Below are positions 1-8,608 of a stretch of 64,000 nt of DNA, piece by piece. The stretch is from positions 1 to 64,000 of the forward strand of contig CALFUQ010000095.1 in assembly GCA_937929885.1 (NCBI GenBank), in the 5' to 3' direction. The stretch is from an uncultured Saprospiraceae bacterium (GTDB lineage Bacteria; Bacteroidota; Bacteroidia; Chitinophagales; Saprospiraceae). The translations under genes were made by a program, and so were the position numbers. Under the pieces are notes generated by a model. It was given only the letters and a program-made list of their open reading frames with translations. It searched no databases and had not been told where the DNA came from. Every line of letters starts with the position of its first letter. Within the stretch, counting starts at the first letter, position 1.

Positions 1-332
1 AATTGAGTATGGAGATGCATCATTGGTTTATGTAGAATCTTTAATCCTTTGATCCACATCTTGGCTGGAGAAAAAGTATGCATCCATGCAATTAAACCTA
101 TGCATTTATCATCATAATTCGCGTCTTTAAAAAGTTTGAAAATCTCATCTGGGGTGGTAAGTAATTTTTTAAACTTTACAGTAACAGGAATTTGTTTATT
201 TGCAGCTATCGATGTTGCAATTTGTTTTGAATTTCTTTCTACTTCTTTGAGGACCTCTTTACCATATAGATGTTGACTGCCTGTTATGAACCAGACTTCA
301 AATTTCTTAAGCTTAATAAATTGTTTCTTCAT
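1..332 (-). CDS. araA: L-arabinose isomerase, N-terminal part (cut by window edge)
   Basis: The minus strand read from 332 encodes about 110 residues starting [20 protein letters not shown] and continuing [14 protein letters not shown]. The E-V-W-F-x-T-G-S-Q-H-L-Y-G pattern is the characteristic N-terminus of L-arabinose isomerase, which converts L-arabinose to L-ribulose in the cytoplasm. The frame stays open to base 1, so the rest of the roughly 500-residue enzyme lies outside the window. Its ATG follows directly on the araD stop codon with no gap, so it is the third gene of an araB-araD-araA operon. The assignment rests on the N-terminal motif and on the operon context. Confidence 0.93.
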   Translation of the reverse strand, partial: MKKQFIKLKKFEVWFITGSQHLYGKEVLKEVERNSKQIATSIAANKQIPVTVKFKKLLTTPDEIFKLFKDANYDDKCIGLIAWMHTFSPAKMWIKGLKILHKPMMHLHTQ

Positions 333-1034
333 TTACTCTGTTTGTCCATAGTAAGAATCAGGACCATGCTTACGATCAAAGTGTTTTTTAATTAATGTGT
401 CTTTTAATCTCGGCGCTTGAGGATTAATATTTAAACTCAGATAAGCCATCTTAGCACACTCCTCTAATACTGCGCTATTGTACACAGCTTTGTTTGCCGA
501 TTTTCCCCATGTGAATGGCGCATGATTTCCTAGTAGAACCATTTCTACTTCCTTGTAGTCAAGTGATCGTCTTTTAAACTCATTCATAATCTGAAAACCT
601 GTTTCATATTCGTAGTTGCCTTTGATCATTTCGTCTGACATGGGTGGAGCACAAGGAATGTCTACAGTTAAATGATCAGCATGTGTTGTCCCCATGATGG
701 GGATATCACACTGCGCTTGAGACCATGCAGTCCCATAAGTAGAATGGGTATGGACTATTCCCCCAATGCCGTCCCAATGTTTATAAAGTACCGCATGAGT
801 CTTAGTATCAGATGAAGGTCTCAGATCACCATCAACAGTATGAGCATCAAAGTCTACTACTACAATCTTGTTAGGAGTCAGATCCCTATATGGTACTCCA
901 GAAGGCTTAATCGCAAACACTCCTCTATCTCGGTCCACCGCACTAGCATTCCCAAATGTAAAGAGCACCAAGCCAAGTGACTCAAGTTGCATATTTGCTT
1001 CGTAAGCTTCTTCTCTGATTCTTTTAAAGTCCAT
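333..1034 (-). CDS. araD: L-ribulose-5-phosphate 4-epimerase
   Basis: This is a class II aldolase/adducin-family protein of about 233 residues. It converts L-ribulose 5-phosphate to D-xylulose 5-phosphate in arabinose catabolism. Visible motifs are GNASAVDRDRGVFAIKPSG near the N-terminus, the HTHSTYGTAW segment carrying metal-binding histidines, and LLGNHAPFTWG towards the C-terminus. A longer frame reaches 1067, but those extra 11 residues overlap the araB end and do not look like the family. The internal ATG beginning MDFKRIREEAYEANMQL sits one base after the araB stop and is the better start. It is co-transcribed with araB upstream and araA downstream. Confidence 0.94.
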   Translation of the reverse strand: MDFKRIREEAYEANMQLESLGLVLFTFGNASAVDRDRGVFAIKPSGVPYRDLTPNKIVVVDFDAHTVDGDLRPSSDTKTHAVLYKHWDGIGGIVHTHSTYGTAWSQAQCDIPIMGTTHADHLTVDIPCAPPMSDEMIKGNYEYETGFQIMNEFKRRSLDYKEVEMVLLGNHAPFTWGKSANKAVYNSAVLEECAKMAYLSLNINPQAPRLKDTLIKKHFDRKHGPDSYYGQTE

Positions 1035-1035
1035 T

Positions 1036-2703
1036 TTACGATTTGGTGTTTTGCACAATATACTCACCTACTTTACAATAGTCTTGATATAGCTTGTTGT
1101 AAAGTTTTGCATTGGACTTATTAGGTGTATAGGTAGCACTAAACCCTGCACCCATTCTATCCATAGCTACTGATACGTTGTCATAAACTCCAGCAGCGGT
1201 AGCCGCAAACATAGCAGCGCCCAGTGCACAAGTCTGCTCGGATTTAGCAATCTTAATGGGGGCATTGAGTACATCTGCCATAGTCTGCATGATAAATGGA
1301 GATTTCTTAGCTACCCCTCCTAAACCTATTAGCCCTTTAATAGGTATCCCTTCAGACTCGAATCTTTCTACTATTGCTCTTGCACCATAGCACGTAGCTT
1401 CTACTAATGCTCTAAATATTTTAGGTGCGTCACTTCCAAGATTTAATCCAAGTATCGCCCCTTTAAGTGCTTGATTTGCATCAGGAGTTCTGCGACCATT
1501 TAACCAGTCTAGTGCTAATACCGTTGATGTTGCAGGATCAATTTGCTGAGCTGCTTTAGTTAACTCTGGGATAATTTTATCCATACTTTCTTTAATCAAT
1601 AGCTTTTTTGTTTTGCTATCAATCAATTTGCTTTTGCCTACAACTTCATATAGTGTCCACGATAGCAAATTCTGAAACCATGCATATACATCTCCAAACG
1701 CGGACTGCCCAGCTTCTAAACCAACCATGCCTGGAATTACAGATCCATCTACTTGACCGCAGATTCCTTTGACTAGATTCTTACCTACATATTTGTAAGG
1801 AGCTACAAGCACATCACAGGTAGAAGTCCCCATAACCTTGCTCAGAAAAAAGGGTTCAATCTGTCCTCCTACTGCACCCATATGTGCATCAAAAGCTCCT
1901 ACGGCAACTTCTACATCCATAGATAATCCAAGCCGCTTTGCCCATTCAGCGGATAATTGCCCAGCAGACTGATCAGACGTATAAGTCTCATCGAATAGTC
2001 GATCTCTTAATCCATCTAATTTTTTATCTAACTTTTTAAAAAAACCATTAGGAGGAAGGCCATTGAAATCCTCATGCCATAATGCTTTGTGCCCTGCAGC
2101 ACATCTACTTCTTTTCATATCATGCACATCCTTACCGCCCGTTAATAAAAACGGAATCCAATCGCAATGTTCGACCCAAGAGTAAGCTGCCTTAGCAATT
2201 TTGGAATCTACTCTTATCGTCCTTAAAATTTTTGCCCAGAACCACTCAGATGAGTATACTCCTCCTTCGTATTTAGAATAATCGACTTTAGATTTTTTAC
2301 ATAGTTTATTAATCTCTTTTGCTTCCTTAATCCCAGTGTGATCTTTCCAAAGAATGAACATGGCATTAGGATTCTTCGCAAACTTTGATTTTAAGGCAAG
2401 CGGAGTTCCATGCTTGTCTACTGCAACAGGTGTCGAACCTGTTGTGTCAATAGCTATCCCTACTACTTTCTTAGCGCTACTCTTGGGTGCCTGACGCAAA
2501 GCCTGCTTAATTGACTTTTCAAGACCTTCGATATAATCTAATGGATGTTGCCTAAACTGATGATTAGAAGCATCACAGAACAATCCTTTCTTCCATCTAG
2601 GATAGTGAAAAACTGAACTACTTATTTCCTTACCATTTTTAGTATTAACTAATACGGACCTTACGGAATCTGTCCCATAGTCTACTCCAATTACCAAACT
2701 CAT
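1036..2703 (-). CDS. araB: Ribulokinase (FGGY family)
   Basis: This 555-residue FGGY carbohydrate kinase phosphorylates L-ribulose with ATP. It opens with the phosphate-binding IGVDYGTDSVRSVLVNT motif. It carries the mid-protein GMVGLEAGQSAFGDVYAWF segment and the C-terminal GLIGLGGVAKKSPFIMQTMA and CALGAAMFAATAAG motifs that are usual for AraB. Length is normal for ribulokinase. It is the first gene of the araB-araD-araA operon. The 63-bp gap to the downstream end of the hydroxylase gene must hold its promoter, but I see no clear arabinose regulator site there and no AraR gene in this window. Confidence 0.95.
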   Translation of the reverse strand: MSLVIGVDYGTDSVRSVLVNTKNGKEISSSVFHYPRWKKGLFCDASNHQFRQHPLDYIEGLEKSIKQALRQAPKSSAKKVVGIAIDTTGSTPVAVDKHGTPLALKSKFAKNPNAMFILWKDHTGIKEAKEINKLCKKSKVDYSKYEGGVYSSEWFWAKILRTIRVDSKIAKAAYSWVEHCDWIPFLLTGGKDVHDMKRSRCAAGHKALWHEDFNGLPPNGFFKKLDKKLDGLRDRLFDETYTSDQSAGQLSAEWAKRLGLSMDVEVAVGAFDAHMGAVGGQIEPFFLSKVMGTSTCDVLVAPYKYVGKNLVKGICGQVDGSVIPGMVGLEAGQSAFGDVYAWFQNLLSWTLYEVVGKSKLIDSKTKKLLIKESMDKIIPELTKAAQQIDPATSTVLALDWLNGRRTPDANQALKGAILGLNLGSDAPKIFRALVEATCYGARAIVERFESEGIPIKGLIGLGGVAKKSPFIMQTMADVLNAPIKIAKSEQTCALGAAMFAATAAGVYDNVSVAMDRMGAGFSATYTPNKSNAKLYNKLYQDYCKVGEYIVQNTKS

Positions 2704-2766
2704 AACTAAATCTTAGCGAATCTAAAAGTTAGGCAAATGATTTGGAATGAAGAAAAAAGAATTGTC

Positions 2767-3540
2767 TTAGTTGATACTTAGTTTTTTCCTGCCCTTTACT
2801 TCGTCATAAGTTTCTTCATAGGATTCTGCCATAGTGTTCATCAATCTATCCCAAAACGTGAAATATAGTCCGTAGCTATTATCAAAATTTTTGTGGTGGA
2901 GGTTATGATGTACAGAGGTATTAAGCCATTTTCCTAACCAATGCTTTTGAAACTTTTTCGGATATAGTTCGAAACCACTGTGGCCATAAACATTGTAAAT
3001 AATAGAGAACAGAAAAAACAAACCAATTGCTGTAATGTGCAATGGCAACATGAATGCTAAAATGGGCAATATAGCAGCCTCCAAAATTGCCTCCAAAGGA
3101 TGAAAAGCATAAGCAGCCCAAGGCGAGGGGTTAGTAGATTTATGATGAACTAAGTGGGCATGCTTAAATATTCTTGGATGATGCAAACTTCTATGCATCC
3201 AATAAAAATAAGTGTCATGAATAATTAGCATAACAGGAAAGCAAAGCATATAATACCAAATTGGCAACGAATTGAGATCATAGTAAACTTGATTATAAAT
3301 ACTGATTGGGGATCTCAATGCAAGCACTCCGAACGCTCCAAAAAACACAACGGAGAGAAGTGAATACTTCAATTCTCTTATGTAGTCAGAGCCTTTTGGA
3401 AATTTTTGTTGGATTTTTTTGTAGGCGATTTTATTACGTAAAAACTTATAATAGATGAGAAAGAAAATAGTAGCTATGATTAAATAACGGATTGCAATAG
3501 CTCCATAAATGATAAAGAAACTTGTAACATAATCTCCCAT
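2767..3540 (-). CDS. Sterol desaturase / fatty acid hydroxylase family membrane protein
   Basis: This 257-residue integral membrane protein has the three histidine clusters of the FA hydroxylase superfamily: HDTYFYWMHRSLHH, then HLVHHKS, and near the C-terminus HHNLHHKNFDNSYG. These ligate a di-iron centre that hydroxylates or desaturates a lipid substrate. Hydrophobic segments lie at about residues 8-30, 58-78, 95-110 and 150-185. The substrate cannot be told from sequence; in Bacteroidota such proteins can act on fatty acyl chains, carotenoids or sterol-like lipids. It is transcribed alone, in the same direction as the arabinose operon, with 63 bp between its stop and the araB start. Confidence 0.88.
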   Translation of the reverse strand: MGDYVTSFFIIYGAIAIRYLIIATIFFLIYYKFLRNKIAYKKIQQKFPKGSDYIRELKYSLLSVVFFGAFGVLALRSPISIYNQVYYDLNSLPIWYYMLCFPVMLIIHDTYFYWMHRSLHHPRIFKHAHLVHHKSTNPSPWAAYAFHPLEAILEAAILPILAFMLPLHITAIGLFFLFSIIYNVYGHSGFELYPKKFQKHWLGKWLNTSVHHNLHHKNFDNSYGLYFTFWDRLMNTMAESYEETYDEVKGRKKLSIN

Positions 3541-3596
3541 GATTCAATATTATAACAAACTTCTCGCAATGAGGTTGCATGTAGAAAAAGCAAGTC

Positions 3597-3622
3597 CTCA
3601 GCAGTCGAAACCCCTGAGGTCT
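3597..3622. repeat. Short hairpin between divergent genes
   Basis: The arms GTCCTCAG and CTGAGGTC pair with one mismatch around a 10-nt loop, just beside the decayed tRNA-Val sequence. There is no T-tract on either strand and both flanking genes point away, so it is not an obvious terminator. It may be the remains of another structured RNA. No function is assigned. Confidence 0.35.
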
Positions 3623-3625
3623 TAT

Positions 3626-3692
3626 GTGGAACATACTGGATTCAATTACCGTTTTGCCTCGGTCTACCAATAGCTCTATGCACACTGATTAT
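3626..3692 (-). pseudogene. Decayed tRNA-Val copy (tRNA remnant)
   Basis: The first 18 bases (3626-3643) are identical to 6751-6768, which encode the 3' acceptor strand and part of the T arm of the intact tRNA-Val 3.1 kb away. The following bases are shortened and diverged, but TCTA..CCAA..AGCT..ATG still matches the D-arm and 5' acceptor region in the right order. The anticodon arm is not recognisable, so no functional tRNA can be made. It could be a displaced attachment-site copy or the remains of an old tRNA duplication. Confidence 0.6.
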
Positions 3693-3750
3693 CAATTCAT
3701 TATAGTTAAGTCAGTTAGCTCAAAAGCATTTACATTCTTCAATCTTTTAA

Positions 3751-3981
3751 ATGGAGTGTTACACTCGACACAGAAACTTATACTACGGTGACATATGTGA
3801 TGAGGACAAAAGAATCAATGAAGATGCTTTAACATCAGGCTCTAGAGTTTTGTCATCATACAAGATTCCTGATGAGTTGAAAGAGCATTGCAGAGATGAA
3901 AAAATATGGGTGATAACTGAGACAACTAATCAAGATGGAAATAGGTTATGTACAACCATATTTTTTCCAAGTGAATACTAA
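3751..3981 (+). CDS. Hypothetical protein, 76 residues
   Basis: This small acidic soluble ORF starts MECYTRHRNLYYGDICDEDK and ends before a good intrinsic terminator at 4042-4071, which supports it being a real transcription unit. Codon use and composition are like those of the neighbouring genes. It has no signal peptide, no membrane segment and no motif I recognise. It lies in the segment between the decayed and intact tRNA-Val copies. I cannot assign a function; it may be specific to a narrow lineage. Confidence 0.5.
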   Translation: MECYTRHRNLYYGDICDEDKRINEDALTSGSRVLSSYKIPDELKEHCRDEKIWVITETTNQDGNRLCTTIFFPSEY

Positions 3982-4441
3982 AGAGTAACACTTTGGTTAA
4001 TTGAACTACTTGACAAATAGAGACACTACATCAGGTAACAGAAAGCAGAGTTTTATACTCTGCTTTTTTTTATTCGAAAACTATGTAATAAATGAATCAC
4101 CAATCCTTAAAGTTCCCAGACTGTTTCTCTTCTTTCATGGTTTTATATTATTGGATTTACGACGAAATTTCATATTAAATAATTAGTTAATATGTTATAA
4201 ATTTATTATATTGTTTTCTGTATGACACATCCTACCTGAATAGAAAAGTTCATTACTTTTCAAATGATTTTCTGAATTCCATTTTAATAGCAATTCAATT
4301 TCATTGAACAATTCTGTCTTATTTATTAAGTCTAATTTTTCGCCTATACAAAGTAGTAGTTACTGTATTAATGCCTGCTGCGACAAGTATTTCATTGATA
4401 GGATTAGTATAAATTATTTCATAAAAATTACTCTATAAAAT
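3982..4441. other. Intergenic region, AT-rich, with terminator
   Basis: This 460-bp gap holds the terminator at 4042-4071 that follows the small ORF. The rest is very AT-rich sequence leading to the propeller gene. A 61-codon open frame at 4001-4186 runs through the terminator and has no protein-like features, so it is not called. I see no tRNA, repeat or clear TAnnTTTG promoter box close to the start at 4442. Confidence 0.6.
4042..4071 (+). terminator. Rho-independent terminator
   Basis: The arms AAAGCAGAGT (4042-4051) and ACTCTGCTTT (4057-4066) pair perfectly around a 5-nt loop and run into a T-tract. It closes the transcript of the 76-residue ORF ending at 3981. Confidence 0.85.
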
Positions 4442-6418
4442 ATGTATTCTTCTAAGCTTATAGCCATAACATTATTTAGTTTAATTGTATCATGGAATGC
4501 TAATGGGCAATCAGCAAAAATATTTTGGACAGAAGGTAATCAGCAGCAGTTATTCAGAATAAATGATGATGGTAGCGGCAAACAATTATTGGCCCAAGAT
4601 GAAATAAACAGACCATCTAATATTCAATATTACGACTCCCAGGTATACTTTACTGATCACAGATCTATTATCAGATTTAATGAGAATAGCAGTGAACTTG
4701 AAACTCTCATAGAAGGACAAAACTTTATTGATGTTGTTTATTTAGATAAAGCATCAGATAAGATATTCTGGGCTGAGAGATTATTTCCGAAAGGAAGCAA
4801 TCTTTTTTCCAGTGACCTGGATGGCTCAAACATTCAACTAATGTTTGAATCCCCTGAGACTATAAATGCACTTACGATCGATCCATCAAATGGATTAATG
4901 TACTTTGCTACCAGTTCTCAAATTTTCCGATTGGATAAAGATATGCAATCCTCAATTCTTCTAGTCGAAGGCTATAATGATATTAGGACTTTGGTAATCG
5001 ATCCAGATGAGGGTCGTATGATATGGTACGATGAGCGGCTAGAATATATTTTAATAAGCAATCTTAATGGCGCAGAAATAGAAACTATATTCGATGCTGA
5101 GTTCTCTGATAGACCTGTAGATATTTTTGTAGACACACAAGAAAATACTGTTTACTGGTTAGACAAAAGAGACTTCCTTATCAAAGGTTTAGACTATATG
5201 GGAAACGAGATAGAAACCTTAATGGATATAGGAGAAGATAATCCCTTTAATGGATTTTATACTGCCTATTATGATTTTGAAAAAAATAAATTATTCTGGG
5301 GACATACAGATGGGTTCATTAAGTCAAAAGGAAGAAATGATGATTCGTCTCAAATCTTATTAGATGATGAATTTGAAGTAATCCAAAACTTATGGGCGGA
5401 TAACACCTCAGGGAAATTGTATCTACGTCAAGATGGAGTATGGGCTATGAATGCAAGCGGCACAGATCAGATGCAGGTATTAAACAACGGGGATAGTCAT
5501 CTCGCAGTTCAAGTTTATAATGGCTACTTCTATTACCATGAGCCTTTGGTTGGCTATAAAAGAGCAAAACTTGATGGAACTGGTACAGAGTTATTAGTTG
5601 ATGGATATGCAGATGGATTTGATGGTTACACAAGTTTTGATATAGATTATGAAAATTCCACTATACATCATACTCGACAATCATGTAGCTGTGTTGAGTC
5701 ATATTCAATAACTGGCGGGATCACAAGAACAATCTACAGAGGAAGCGATGTTCAGAATTTAGTCTTTGATCGTGATGAAAACGTCCTTGCCTGGACAGAT
5801 TGTTCAGAAGGAGTATGCGAGATAATTTCAAGAGGATCTGGTCTATCAGGGCCACAATCAATTTACAACACGACTAATGCTATTAGTAGCATGGCAATGG
5901 ATAGGATATCACACAAACTTTATTGGCTAGAATTTACTGACACTGACGGTAAGATATTATCCTCAAACTACGATGGTTCTGCACTAAACGAAATCACCCT
6001 TACCGAAGGTAGACCAAGATCTATTGCAGTAATGAGCTCAGTGGATTTCGACCAGGATGGATTTGATTGTTTTGTAGATTGTGATGATGCAGATCCTAAT
6101 ATCCATCCTGATGCTGAAGAAATACTAGATAACGATATTGATGAAGATTGCGATGGAATAGCTCAGGTCTCAAATTCTTCTTTTGAAGAAATGACTACCA
6201 TAAAGAATTTGAAAACCCCTTGGAATTTCTTACTCCTTTATTCTGAAGATCATGTTCTGGATTTAGTTGAAATTATGTTTGATGGCCAAGTAATCTTATC
6301 AAATGCTGCGGGCAAATCAGTGGCTTCTATTAACCTTAAAGAATTATCTCCTAATACTTATCAAGTAAAGGTTACTTCTGGAAATGAATATTTCATGAAA
6401 GAGATTAAAATAGATTAA
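4442..6418 (+). CDS. Secreted YWTD/LDL-receptor-B-type beta-propeller protein with MopE-like motif and possible T9SS tail
   Basis: This 658-residue protein has a signal peptide (MYSSKLIAITLFSLIVSW..ANGQ). About 500 residues follow that are built from repeats of the pattern (I/L)(F/Y)W.....(I)..(N/D)(L)DG(S/T), such as KIFWTEGNQQQLFRINDDGS and KLYWLEFTDTDGKILSSNYD. This is typical of LDL-receptor class B (YWTD) six-bladed propellers, possibly two in tandem. Near residues 535-570 is an Asp-rich segment, DQDGFDCFVDCDDADPNIHP, followed by IDEDCDG, the MopE-type putative metal-binding motif. The last roughly 80 residues resemble a type IX secretion sorting domain (GKSVASINLKELSPNTYQVK). It is probably exported and surface-bound; the ligand is unknown. 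It stands alone in the tRNA-bounded segment. Confidence 0.8.
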   Translation: MYSSKLIAITLFSLIVSWNANGQSAKIFWTEGNQQQLFRINDDGSGKQLLAQDEINRPSNIQYYDSQVYFTDHRSIIRFNENSSELETLIEGQNFIDVVYLDKASDKIFWAERLFPKGSNLFSSDLDGSNIQLMFESPETINALTIDPSNGLMYFATSSQIFRLDKDMQSSILLVEGYNDIRTLVIDPDEGRMIWYDERLEYILISNLNGAEIETIFDAEFSDRPVDIFVDTQENTVYWLDKRDFLIKGLDYMGNEIETLMDIGEDNPFNGFYTAYYDFEKNKLFWGHTDGFIKSKGRNDDSSQILLDDEFEVIQNLWADNTSGKLYLRQDGVWAMNASGTDQMQVLNNGDSHLAVQVYNGYFYYHEPLVGYKRAKLDGTGTELLVDGYADGFDGYTSFDIDYENSTIHHTRQSCSCVESYSITGGITRTIYRGSDVQNLVFDRDENVLAWTDCSEGVCEIISRGSGLSGPQSIYNTTNAISSMAMDRISHKLYWLEFTDTDGKILSSNYDGSALNEITLTEGRPRSIAVMSSVDFDQDGFDCFVDCDDADPNIHPDAEEILDNDIDEDCDGIAQVSNSSFEEMTTIKNLKTPWNFLLLYSEDHVLDLVEIMFDGQVILSNAAGKSVASINLKELSPNTYQVKVTSGNEYFMKEIKID

Positions 6419-6710
6419 AGGAATGTCATCACACAAGAGAATCATTTATAATTTTCTAGCGTTAACCCTATCAATAAAGAAGGAAGAAATGAATAATCAT
6501 TCTTTGAATTTTTAAAGACTGCAGAAAAGGGGAGCCCTTTCTTTCCAAAATGGGAAAAACCTTAAGACAATTTTCCCACCTTTCTCCTTCAAATACCACT
6601 AATATTTTGAGTTCATTATTTACTAACCTCTATTGGTAATTAATCACTGTAAAAATAGAAAGCACACTACATCCTAATAAACCTATGCAGAGGTCACCAG
6701 ATCTGGCTAT
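6419..6710. other. Intergenic region after the propeller gene
   Basis: No coding frame is supported here. A short perfect hairpin, AAAGGG-GAG-CCCTTT followed by a mixed pyrimidine stretch at about 6526-6545, could act as a weak terminator for the propeller gene. The rest shows no tRNA, repeat or promoter box that I can support. Confidence 0.5.
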
Positions 6711-6746
6711 AAAAAAACCTCCAGCTAATTTAATAACTGAAGGGTT
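6711..6746 (-). terminator. Terminator of tRNA-Val
   Basis: Read on the minus strand, an AACC..TTCAG arm pairs with CTGGAGGTT (one bulge), and a run of seven T follows. It lies just 3' of the tRNA-Val gene and fits its transcript end. Confidence 0.7.
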
Positions 6747-6751
6747 ATCCG

Positions 6752-6826
6752 TGGAACATACTGGATTCGAACCAGTGACCTCTGCCCTGTCAAGGCAGCG
6801 CTCTAAACCAACTGAGCTAATGTTCC
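6752..6826 (-). tRNA. tRNA-Val (GAC)
   Basis: The cloverleaf is complete: acceptor GGAACAT/ATGTTCC, D arm GCTC..GAGC, anticodon stem CTGCC/GGCAG with loop TTGACAG (anticodon GAC, valine), and T arm ACTGG-TTCGAAT-CCAGT. CCA is not encoded. A TATATTTG promoter box lies 9 bp upstream and a terminator directly downstream, so it is a single-gene transcript. Its 3' end is repeated at 3626-3643. Confidence 0.95.
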
Positions 6827-6834
6827 TCCTATAT

Positions 6835-6842
6835 CAAATATA
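6835..6842 (-). promoter_or_regulatory. -7 box (TAnnTTTG type) for tRNA-Val
   Basis: TATATTTG on the minus strand matches the Bacteroidota -7 consensus and would place the transcription start within a few bases of the mature tRNA 5' end. No clear -33 TTTG is visible at the usual distance. Confidence 0.6.
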
Positions 6843-6954
6843 TAATCTCTGAGCTATACCTCGTAAGAAGTGGTACAATTTTACATATCAATGAATTAAA
6901 GAAATTATTATAGCGATTTTTTTATTAAGTTTAGTTAACCTAAATAAGAACACT

Positions 6955-7398
6955 ATGAGCGCATTCCAACAATATTTTCTAGATGTTTTAAAATATAAAT
7001 ATGCTGACTTCAGCGGTAGGGCTCGTAGAAGTGAGTATTGGTTTTTTTCATTATTCTCATGGCTAATATTAATGGCCTTAATGTTTATTTTATTCCCAAT
7101 CATTGGTTTGGGTGGAGGCGAAATGTCTGGGTTAGCATATATACCATTGGCTTTAATGGGTATATTTTATTTGGCCATATTAATTCCAGGATTAGCCGTA
7201 ATGGTCAGGAGGTTTCATGATTCTGGTAAGTCTGGCTGGTTTTTTCTTTTAGCTTTTATTCCTTTAGGTAGTCTTGTGCTATTTGTATTTACTTTATTAG
7301 ATAGCGATCATAATACAAATAAGTGGGGACCAAATCCTAAGCTGCCAAGCCTTGACAATAATGTCAGCGAGCATCTATTGGAAGACGATATAGTTTAA
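6955..7398 (+). CDS. DUF805 family membrane protein
   Basis: This 147-residue protein has the DUF805 signature. The N-terminal YKYADFSGRARRSEYWFFSL is followed by membrane segments at about residues 28-48 and 58-82. The conserved VRRFHDSGKSGWFFLL stretch comes next, then a last membrane segment and LDSDHNTNKWGPNP near the C-terminus. Proteins of this family are small inner-membrane proteins of unknown function. It is a single gene, convergent with the aldolase gene and separated from it by 34 bp. Confidence 0.88.
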   Translation: MSAFQQYFLDVLKYKYADFSGRARRSEYWFFSLFSWLILMALMFILFPIIGLGGGEMSGLAYIPLALMGIFYLAILIPGLAVMVRRFHDSGKSGWFFLLAFIPLGSLVLFVFTLLDSDHNTNKWGPNPKLPSLDNNVSEHLLEDDIV

Positions 7399-7432
7399 GA
7401 CAGTAAATTCTGTTTAAAAGAAAATTTTCGAT

Positions 7433-8221
7433 TTAAGTACCAACTTTATTTTTGAAAAAGCTATTTGCTAATGCTGTAGTTGCTTTAACAAGTAGATTTG
7501 AATCTGCTCCTACACCGAGCATCTTAACACCTGCACGTAAATATTCATCTGCTAATTTTTTATCCAGGACCAATGTGCCTGATACTTTACCACATTTCTC
7601 TATTAGCTTAAATCCTCTAATTACTTCTGCTTTTACCTTTCTATGATTACTCTGACCTAGATAGCCCATAGATGCAGCAAGATCTGAAGGGCCAATAAAC
7701 ACTGCATCTACTCCATTAACATTTGCAATAGCTTCAATATTTTCCATACCTAGTCTAGTTTCTACTTGTACAATAAGGCAAAGTCCTTTGTCCGCTTTTG
7801 ATAAATAATCAGATGTTCTATCCCACTGCGCAGCTCTTGTTAGCGCAGTGCCAACACCACGATTTCCTTTGGGTGGATATCTCATAGCTGCAACCATTTC
7901 CTCCGCTTGTGCTGCGGTATCTACCATAGGTATCAAAAACGACTGAGCGCCCGCATCCAATAATTGTTTAATTAGTATGGGATCTCCTACAGGAGGGCGT
8001 ACTATAATACTAGCTTGATGCCTGGCCATAACTTGCATCTGGATAACCATAGATCTAAAATCAAATGGTGCATGCTCGCCATCAATCAAAACCCAATCAA
8101 ATCCTGCACCGGCACAAATTTCGGCCACATAAGTATCTACTAATCCATTCCAAATACCATAATTTACTGTTCCCGATTTGAATAGTTTTTTAAGTTTATT
8201 TTTTTGAAGCTTCATTTGCAA
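7433..8221 (-). CDS. HpcH/HpaI family aldolase (4-hydroxy-2-oxoheptanedioate aldolase-like)
   Basis: This 262-residue class II pyruvate aldolase shows the family motifs closely: AGAGFDWVLIDGEHAPFD, VVRPPVGDP-like IIVRPPVGDP, QLLDAGAQSFLIPMVDTA, RYPPKGNRGVGTALTRAAQW, VQVETRLGMENIEAI and AVFIGPSDLAASMG. The Glu and Asp of these motifs bind the divalent metal. Relatives cleave 4-hydroxy-2-oxoheptanedioate or 2-keto-3-deoxy-L-rhamnonate to pyruvate and an aldehyde. No aromatic-degradation or rhamnose genes are nearby, so the true substrate is open. Translation may start at residue 1 or at the Met two codons later. It is the last gene of a minus-strand run with a small membrane protein and a DMT transporter. 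Confidence 0.88.
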   Translation of the reverse strand: MQMKLQKNKLKKLFKSGTVNYGIWNGLVDTYVAEICAGAGFDWVLIDGEHAPFDFRSMVIQMQVMARHQASIIVRPPVGDPILIKQLLDAGAQSFLIPMVDTAAQAEEMVAAMRYPPKGNRGVGTALTRAAQWDRTSDYLSKADKGLCLIVQVETRLGMENIEAIANVNGVDAVFIGPSDLAASMGYLGQSNHRKVKAEVIRGFKLIEKCGKVSGTLVLDKKLADEYLRAGVKMLGVGADSNLLVKATTALANSFFKNKVGT

Positions 8222-8244
8222 TTATTTCAACTTTAATTCACCAA

Positions 8245-8580
8245 CTAAACACTTTGCTTGCGTCTAAATATACCCCACCAAAAAATTGGGACTATAACTA
8301 TATCGATCAATATCAAAACGATATCTAAATCAAATGGTGATTCGTTACCTGTATATACAACTGTAGCTGCTATCATCCCAATTGTGGTGAAAATTGCAGC
8401 TGCGTATAAAAATAATTTCTTACTGCTAATAAGCAATCCAAGACTTAAGATTAGATATATAACTCCAAATACTGCCACAGGCGTAGTCGCTTCAGGATTA
8501 TGATAGAGAATAGGATACGCTAGATGAATAACCGCCGAGACTAGTAAAATTACTGCCGCTACTTTGATTTTTTTATCCAT
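8245..8580 (-). CDS. Hypothetical small integral membrane protein, four TM segments
   Basis: This 111-residue protein is almost entirely hydrophobic. It has four predicted membrane segments at about residues 5-25, 32-50, 54-75 and 82-105, and a basic C-terminus (FRRKQSV). I do not recognise a family. It lies 23 bp upstream of the aldolase gene and 28 bp downstream of the DMT transporter gene, so co-transcription is likely. There are no catalytic motifs. Confidence 0.7.
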   Translation of the reverse strand: MDKKIKVAAVILLVSAVIHLAYPILYHNPEATTPVAVFGVIYLILSLGLLISSKKLFLYAAAIFTTIGMIAATVVYTGNESPFDLDIVLILIDIVIVPIFWWGIFRRKQSV

Positions 8581-8608
8581 ATTCCTCCTAAGATAGCAAT
8601 GATTTTAA

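Noticed and set aside
4001-4186. 61-codon open frame downstream of the 76-residue ORF
   Set aside because: It runs through an intrinsic terminator and shows no protein-like pattern.
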